Part shown: in pieces, positions 57,459 through 64,000 of the stretch | How positions within the stretch are numbered: position 1 is the stretch's first letter | Layout: every line of letters begins with the position of its first letter | DNA from: Collybia mongolica | Taxonomy: Eukaryota; Basidiomycota; Agaricomycetes; Agaricales; Clitocybaceae | Reading direction: 5' to 3' | NCBI GenBank assembly: GCA_013420905.1 | Contig: JAAXNY010000006.1 | Location: 2,170,001 to 2,234,000 of the forward strand | Length of the DNA stretch: 64,000 bases | Notes under the pieces: generated by a model | What the model was told of the DNA's origin: nothing | What the model saw: the letters and a program-made list of their open reading frames with translations, nothing else | Database searches by the model: none | Translations under genes and position numbers: made by a program

Positions 57459-58048
57459 AAGCCACTAGTGTGTATGAAGAGGGGAAATATTTAGTGGAGA
57501 AGTGCCAGTCGCATGCAATTGTTTAAATACAAGAATCACTATATATCAAGCATGGAGGCCCTGATAAAGACCTAAAGTGAGAATGATAAGTATATGATCA
57601 AGAAACAGAACAGATGGAAAGGAAATTAATCTCAGCAAGTCATTCATGTCAGTGATTCACGCAGGATAAGAATCCTGTTGGTCGTGAAGCAGGTCTACTA
57701 AGAGGTGCCAATGGTTGAACGATACAACACTCGTCATTGAAAAATATTACAAGAAATAGAGAATGGACTTGAAAGAGGAACACTAACCTCCAATTAGGTG
57801 TCCCAGGTGAGGCAAGAAACGAGTGAGGTAAAGTGATAAATTTACGTTTTTTTATAGCACTTGGTCACATGGTTCGGCAACTAGCGGTTGGTACTAGCTA
57901 TTTCCAAGCCACCTAGATGACTTGGAGACAGCTAAGCAGTTTCGACCGACGTCAAGCAAGTACTGCAGGTGAATAAATATTTATGAATCGACAATTGTCT
58001 GTCGTCCCAATACTGATACATACGACCTAGCAATCCCCAGCTAAAAAA
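57459..58048. other. Intergenic region between thiolase and RPS3
   Basis: This 590 bp stretch contains the thiolase 3' region and the RPS3 promoter. Open frames are short. No repeat, RNA gene or remnant seen. T-rich sequence near 57850 lies about 200 bp upstream of RPS3. Confidence 0.45.
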
Positions 58049-58984
58049 ATGGCCGCCCAAATCAGTAAAAAACGCAAGTTCGTCGCCGATGGTGTTTTCC
58101 GCGCCGAACTGAACGAATTCTTCACTCGCGAACTCGCTGAAGAAGGTTACTCTGGATGTGATGTTCGCGTCACCCACGCCCGCACAGAGGTAATATCACT
58201 GGCAATTATTTTATCCTCTTAGGTTCTAATGTTCTATAGATCATCATCCGTGCCACACACACCCAAGAAGTCCTCGGAGAGAAAGGCCGCCGTATCCGTG
58301 AGCTCACTGCACTTGTGCAGAAGCGTTTCAAGTTCCCCGAAAACTCCCTCGAACTCTATGCTGAGAAGGTTCAATATCGTGGTCTCTCCGCGATCGCCCA
58401 GTGTGAGAGCTTGAGGTACAAGCTTCTTGGAGGTCTTGCTGTTCGTCGGTACGTATTTCGGCCACCCTCACACCTCGATATCTTGACGGCATGAACATCC
58501 AGTGCATGTTATGGTGTTTTACGTTTCGTCATGGAGTCGGGTGCTAAGGGTTGCGAGGTTGTCGTTTCTGGAAAACTCCGTGCTGCTCGTGCCAAATCCA
58601 TGAAATTCACCGATGGTTTCATGCTTCATTCCGGTCAACCCGCGCGCGATTTTGTTGACTATGCTGTGCGACATGTGCTTTTGAAGCAAGGCGTACTTGG
58701 GATCAAAGTGAAAATGTAAGGTCTTCGCCCTACCATAAGATCTCACTTAATACTCTCGTAGTATGAAGGGCTCAGACCCTGAGGGCCAGCTAGGGCCCCG
58801 TCAGCCCCTCCCTGATTCGGTTCAGATCTATGAGCCACCCGTGGATAAAATTGTAACCGAGCCTACATCAGAGCAGAAAGAGCCTGTTGCTGTTCCGGTC
58901 GCTGCGCCCGCAGAGGAGGCATACGCACCCCCGGAGCCAACGTACCAGGCAGAGGGGTACCCCGTCGAACAGCCCGTTTTCTAA
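58049..58984 (+). CDS. RPS3: 40S ribosomal protein S3 (uS3)
   Basis: This component of the small cytosolic subunit, at the mRNA entry site, has 261 aa. It begins [20 protein letters not shown] and includes the KH domain ([20 protein letters not shown]), then [40 protein letters not shown] and VLGIKVKIMKG. The tail is Pro/Glu-rich ([18 protein letters not shown]). Exons: 58049-58189, 58240-58448, 58503-58715, 58762-58984. Confidence 0.98.
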
Positions 58985-59093
58985 AATGTAGCTAAATGTT
59001 GTACTACCCATTGATACATTCTTTTGTGCATATTTTTGAAACTACGTAGAGACTAAAGGAACTACCTAAATATTGCTTGTAGTCCCAAATGGC

Positions 59094-62000
59094 TTACTGG
59101 ACCTTTTGAGTTACACTACTTCCCGCCAAACCACCCTGGGGTAGATCAAATATCAAAGTCTTCATCCGACCTTGCCTCCAATGCGTTGGTTTTTCTCCTT
59201 TTCCATGCAGAGCTAGGTCCAACTTCACCGCGATGAGAGTCTGAGATGGGTCCGATACGACTATCTCTCCCGACAACAATTTGTAAAGGACAGCAAGGTT
59301 CCCATTTGCCGAGATGGTGATACGCCTAGATTTTGCAGATGGGGTAAAACTTACCGAGCCCCCAGACCTGTCCCAGAAGACGATCATGGCTGTCCTATGG
59401 ACCTTGTCATATACAGCAGAAACCCGAACATCGTTCTGTATGGACAGAAACGGGAGCTGGCGACTTCTTTTCGAGAATTCCCTCGAGGTGATACCAGGAA
59501 ATGCCGTGTATGACACTGGCGCGTTAGGGGATCTGTGTTCTATCCAAGCAGCGAAAAGATCTACTGTTGCAGGTGGCTGCGTTGACGTCCCAATTGTTGC
59601 CCAGCTTCCTGTCTTTTCACCAACTTGAAGAGAGACTGTTATATTGTCCATGGTTGGGAAAGAATACCCCACGCCCCCATGCCACAATGATTGGCGCACA
59701 TTTGATTTTTGGGGAAGTCTTTCTGTGCCATCTAAGATGACAGCCCCAGTATGACGCCGCTGATCGAGGATTGAGTAGACCGTAGCATTACTGGTTGAAG
59801 AGACGTTTGCAACCATAACATGCTGAACATCGTCTTCTAAAAAGAACCAAACTTTTTGCCAGGAAAGCGACCTTGTTAAGGGGTTCGTATATCTCATCGC
59901 AGCTAATCCGACACGTTCATCGGATACTCCCCCAACAAAATCTTCCACTCCAACAAACTGCGCGTTACTGCAGCTCAGAGGTGTGCCTCCATAATCGACA
60001 GTAATGCCTGGAATAAGATTCCAATCCCATGCCACGGAGATATCCTCGTATTCATCGCCGCGTAAGTATGTATGGAGTGCACCATCAGAAAGGTGAAACC
60101 CCATCGGCTATGAGAGGCTTATGTTACGATGAGTAAATGGCGACAAGACAGAGGCACACATTTTGGGTATTGACGCATTCTGTGTTTTGGGTCCGCGAAG
60201 AAAACATTTTAACTGTTGAAACATAGTTGGATCCTCGGTGTACCTGTACTGGTTAATTATGCTGGTCTTTGAACGGGAAACACATTCACCATGTAGTCGT
60301 TTGTATAGAACATCCTATTTCCCTTCAACCGTCCTGCATTTGCGTGGTCGGTATTCTTTGATAGGCTGGAAGCGAATTTGGTCAAAAAGCTTGAAGACCA
60401 TTGTTTTCCCAATTCATTAACTTGAGTGAGATTAATCTTGATACTTCCGGTAGCCCTGAAAGCCGACGCTTTGCGCGTATTCCGGTACATAACTCAATGA
60501 ACACTTACTGATTATCAATGACAGGAAAACTGACGAATCTTCCAAGCACGGACTAGGATATTTTGAGTGCATGAAACAACCAGCACATTTACACCTACAA
60601 AATCCCAGTGTAAAACCCCAGTAATAGCATTCCTATATATCATCCAGCGATTACCGTCAAACAGGGTTTCAAAGGCGGTTTGGGACGCAGTATTGGCAGC
60701 GAACTGAGTTCTGCCGGCTTCGATTTCAGTATCAAGGATATCATTTATACTTATGGCCATCCTTTTAGAAAGTCAGTCGATAATATATACGACATTCTCA
60801 CAAATCTTTGCCTATTTTTCCTCGGGTAAGTTTCACAGTCTTAATGGTTCAAAAGTGCTCACCATAATTTCCATTATACAAAATCCCACCGTGTTGTCCT
60901 GTCAGAAGACGTACGTCACTTGATTTTAAGTATTTCTGGAGGGTTTTGACACTTCCCAAACGCTCCATCCGCACGAATACCATCAGCCATTACTGTGTTT
61001 GCGATCACCATTTCCAAGTGAATACGGCGATAAGCGTCTGTAAGCATGGAAACGTTGACAGTCAGCAAGGCCTGGTCTATGCCGATTGCAGCGACATCCA
61101 GGGTATTTGCTCCAGTCAAGAACCCAACCCCATGGATGTTGTGATCAAATGTCCCGAATGATCGCCCAGTTATGTTCGTGCAGTGGTCAAGTTGAGTTGG
61201 GGTAAGGGTTTCGTTGAGAAGAAGGCATGTTTGACCGACCAAATCAGGTATCAAGATAATCTTTGATTGGGGGGTGGGAACGTCTGATGGCTGGACATAT
61301 CAGAAGCTGGAGTACACTTACATTAGAAAACCAGTTGGTATTCCTTTAAAGCGAACGATTTAATTCAGTTGCACATCATGTTACGATAGATATACATACC
61401 AGAGTGAGTTATCGATATTACTGCATGGGCATGCGTCCGTTCCTCCCGAGTCCAGACAGGCTATATTGATAAAATCTCGAGAAAACCAGTAGTCCATAGC
61501 TTGCGAAATGGAAGTTCTAAGGGCTTCACTCTTAACAAACTTCTCAGCTCCAGCGAGACCTCCATGCCAGGCACTCGACATAGTTACTACAAGTAATCAT
61601 CAGAAAGCTGAGTCAGTAGGCAAGTTTAAGGACGTACCAAGGCGGTTCCAATGCTCCTGAGCAGGCCAGTTGGCCCTTCGAGCATCGCAGCCCGTGGTGT
61701 AGTTAACTTCGTTGTCCGACCATTTACCATTCGCCTCTAAAGAGGCCAACCTAATAAGCAAGAAGCAACATGTTCACCTAGCAGAAGCAAAGAGCGGACG
61801 TAGACAGACCAAGTTGAAATACTTCTAGCATCCGTGCGAAACCCAATTATGGCACTGAGGCGTCGTTGATGTATGGTTTCTATTTCTGCTAGCACAGAAG
61901 GTTTGATCGTTGGGGTTAGGTGCTGAGAGGCCCGTGTCGTTGTCGACTGGGTATTTGTCGTCACCGTTACACTTGCAGTTATTGTTGTGGTTGACTGTGT

Positions 62001-62216
62001 GATGCGAGTTGTACTGGAGGATGAGTGATTCCTGTTATTTGATGTTTCAGTCAAGTCAGAGGAGTGTTGAGAGGTCAGGGTGGTAGTCCGACTAGGAGGT
62101 AAGGCATTGATACTGTTGGGAAAACTCGATTGCGAACTTATTATCGATGTAGAGACACCCAAAGCGAAAGCCCAGAATAATCGGGAGCCTATTAATAACA
62201 GGGTTGACGTTCTCAT
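59094..62216 (-). CDS. Polysaccharide lyase family 8 enzyme, one splice donor abnormal
   Basis: PL8 enzymes cleave uronic-acid polysaccharides (hyaluronate, chondroitin, xanthan) by beta-elimination. The 849 aa model has a hydrophobic N-terminus (TLLLIGSRLFWAFALGVSTS), a Ser/Thr-rich linker, the alpha-toroid domain with catalytic Asn (GVGFLTGANTLDVAA) and His/Tyr (DGAFGQHGGILYNGNYG), and C-terminal beta domains (PMGFHLSDGALHTYLRGDEY, then SLSWQKVWFFLEDDVQHV). Exons, minus strand: 62216-61810, 61750-61638, 61586-61400, 61343-61322, 61260-60957, 60898-60863, 60811-60802, 60761-60599, 60552-60509, 60455-60290, 60243-60160, 60107-59094. The intron 60899-60956 would start GG, not GT. Without it the frame stops, so the gene may be damaged. 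Confidence 0.85.
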
Positions 62217-62449
62217 AGTGTACCCTAGAGCTCGTTACTGTGAGGTTGTCTGATCGGTTGCTAAATCCTTGTCGCCTGGTGATTTGGCTTGCCAGAGTGA
62301 GGCGTCCTGAGGTTTAAGCATCGCGTACCGACGGTGATTCCTTTAAATCATCCCATAGCGTGGTATGGAGAAGTAACGGCTTACGAAGGCCTTTCCATTT
62401 TCCGGCCACACTCTCCCAGCAGTGAGCACATCAGGAAAATGACAATTTG

Positions 62450-62600
62450 TCTGATGTGTCTTATTTGCCTTATTTGACCTTATTTTGATCTTATTTGATC
62501 TTATGTCTTAAAACGACCTGTTTTCTCAGATTCCTTGTAAGACGCCAGACGCCTTTAAGACCATAAGACGGTTTTAAGACCATAAGACGGTTTCAAGATA
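62450..62600. repeat. Subterminal repeats at the 3' end of the Plavaka-type element
   Basis: Two tandem copies of the 19-mer TAAGACCATAAGACGGTTT lie at 62556-62574 and about 62575-62593 (the second differs near its end). About 50 bp upstream are repeated TTATTTGA/TTATTTTGATC units and CTTATGTCTTAAAACGACC, which reads roughly as the inverse complement of the 19-mers. This looks like a subterminal inverted and direct repeat array, as found near the ends of CACTA-like transposons. The outer element boundary is not fixed. Confidence 0.55.
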
Positions 62601-62744
62601 AGTTTATGTAAGGAAAAAATTAAAACAAGTAGATTACGCCTAAGTAATACTACGCAGATGCCAAGCTGCCGGGCTGTTTATAGATTTGTATGACGTCAAC
62701 CGAAAATCTACAATACCTTTGCATGAAATCGGGATACGGTTGAT

Positions 62745-64000
62745 CTAGAACGCGATCTCATTAGAGTGGTGATCAACAAACTTGTTCACGTAGAAGGCGA
62801 GGAATGCGTTGAGAGAATCGGTGTGGAGAAGTTGACGAGGAAGGAATTCACTGCCAGAAACACCAATCAGGTGTGCCCCACGTACAACGCAGTCTAGATG
62901 GACAACAGAGGTTGACCGGCAGTTGTCCTCGCCAACCTCTCGCTCCACAATCCACATCCCTGTATCTTGACACGGCTCATCTCCAATAGTGGTAAACCAG
63001 TCCACAAGCACACACGGATAATCTACACCACGGAATGTGATGGAAAAAAACAGCAAGACTTGCGCAACTTGCAAGCCTCGCATACCTGGCAATTCGGCAT
63101 CCATTTCAAGAAAAACACAGTCGCGACGTGGTGGACCATTCCGCCAGTGAGGTACTGAGCGTATGCGTTGGCGGTGCATCCCCCCGACACCAGAGAGGTC
63201 ACTAGGTGCATGATATGTGGCAACGGCTGAGTGGAAAACCGACACACGTCCATCAAAAGGTGGACAGGTTGAAATGTCTTGATGCAACGATGGGAATGGT
63301 AAATGGGGGTAGAGTTGTCCGAATAAGAAGCGGCGAATGTGGTTGTGAAGGTTGGGTTCTCCGATCTTCCGTGCAAGCCCACTGACGTCGCGAGGATAAC
63401 CACGAGCTGTTTAATAGTGTCAGTTATCAGAGATATGCTTAAAGGAAGGGGCGTACCTCGAGTCCGTGCTAAAGAGACACTCGCGCTAACTTTTGGTCCA
63501 TCAACAGCCTCAATATCAATATCGCCGGGGTCCAAGGGTGGGGGAACAGGAAGAGGTACGAGGTGTTGAGCTAAGCAGGGACCGTTGAGCATTCCATGTG
63601 CAGCGAAGTGGACACGGCTCGCAGCCAGCTTGTCAAGTCGCTGGTTGGTAACAAGCATCTGGCCCAGTGCATCAAACTTGCTGGAGCGGCGCCAGGGTTC
63701 CTTTACTGCTTTGATGTGTTTTGATTCTGTAATCGACGAACAGAGACCATTAGGTGCACCAAACATTTGGATCAGAGAACGATAGTGTTTCATGGAGTGC
63801 TGCCGGGGGAGGGAGAAACCATCTGTCCGGACACCAGCTTCTTCGAAAATAACCCGATTGACATGGAAACGTGCTAACGCATCATCAATTGCATCGAGCG
63901 TGAACTCGTTGAGGGCATTGCGCCGGACTAGATAGCAAAAGTCGAGGAACGCACTCATTGTGCGTACCATCTGCGGAGGGACGTGGCCAACAATGGCAGG
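62745..64000 (-). mobile_element. Plavaka-type DNA transposon, 3' half of transposase (runs off window)
   Basis: The frame matches the C-terminal half of basidiomycete Plavaka transposases (CACTA/EnSpm-related): FCYLVRRNALNEFTLDAIDD, ALARFHVNRVIFEEAGVRT, APNGLCSSITESKHIKAVKE, LGQMLVTNQRLDKLAA, HAPSDLSGVGGM and YPCVLVDWFTTIGDEPCQDT. The family call is from memory. Exon junction: upstream exon ends at 63457, downstream exon 63406-62745, joined by a 50 nt GT-AG intron that switches the frame. No stop or frameshift is visible in the part shown, so the copy may be recent. The 5' half lies beyond position 64000. Confidence 0.8.

Noticed and set aside
62745..63970. Frameshift in the transposase between two overlapping minus-strand frames
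   Set aside because: A 50 nt GT-AG intron (63407-63456) joins the two frames cleanly and restores the family sequence, so no frameshift is needed.
1..64000. CRISPR arrays, bacterial operons, secondary-metabolite cluster, rRNA genes
   Set aside because: None of their signatures is present; the window is ordinary eukaryotic nuclear sequence with spliced genes.

Overview
The window is nuclear DNA from a basidiomycete fungus, most likely a mushroom-forming Agaricomycete. The evidence is dense genes on both strands, introns of about 48-65 nt in almost every gene, basidiomycete-style proteins (a GRIP golgin, a PL8 polysaccharide lyase with a Ser/Thr-rich leader, a dienelactone hydrolase), and the 3' half of a Plavaka-type transposase at the right edge. 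All calls come from reading translations and splice sites by eye; no database search was run. For most genes the exon lengths I chose sum to an exact multiple of three and restore the conserved protein, which is the main support for the models.

Left part (1-24 kb): mitochondrial EF-Tu, PEX14, a GRIP-domain golgin, Mediator subunit 5, a vacuolar-type zinc transporter, eIF4E, an MTM1-like mitochondrial carrier, the SNARE VAM7, a membrane-linked methyltransferase joined or overlapping with a DUF7053-like protein, SNF4 (AMPK gamma), a PPxY-containing SSH4/EAR1 adaptor and a small single-pass membrane protein.

Middle part (24-44 kb): cytosolic aspartyl-tRNA synthetase and mitochondrial aspartate aminotransferase (divergent), a Ser/Pro-rich orphan, Elongator subunit ELP5, a membrane-anchored GNAT acetyltransferase, a dienelactone hydrolase in 13 exons, a gene-poor stretch, a mucin-like single-pass membrane protein, TEF1 and a PAS-kinase-like Ser/Thr kinase.

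Right part (44-64 kb): RPL32, MEMO1, a TFC7-like histidine phosphatase, an STM1-family ribosome-binding protein, a PHD protein of the COMPASS Spp1/CFP1 type, LSM1, a complex I subunit (NDUFA5 type), mitochondrial L32, 3-ketoacyl-CoA thiolase, RPS3, a PL8 polysaccharide lyase and the Plavaka element with subterminal repeats. The gene content is mostly housekeeping (translation, mitochondria, peroxisome, trafficking) and shows no obvious functional cluster.

The most unusual signal is in the introns. Nine introns in seven genes are best explained by GC donors, one PL8 intron appears to have a GG donor, and there are exons of 9, 10, 14, 16, 18 and 19 nt. Several 48-57 nt introns keep the frame and contain no stop. 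Other points of interest are a possible DUF7053-methyltransferase fusion and a thiolase ending in the peroxisomal signal SRL.
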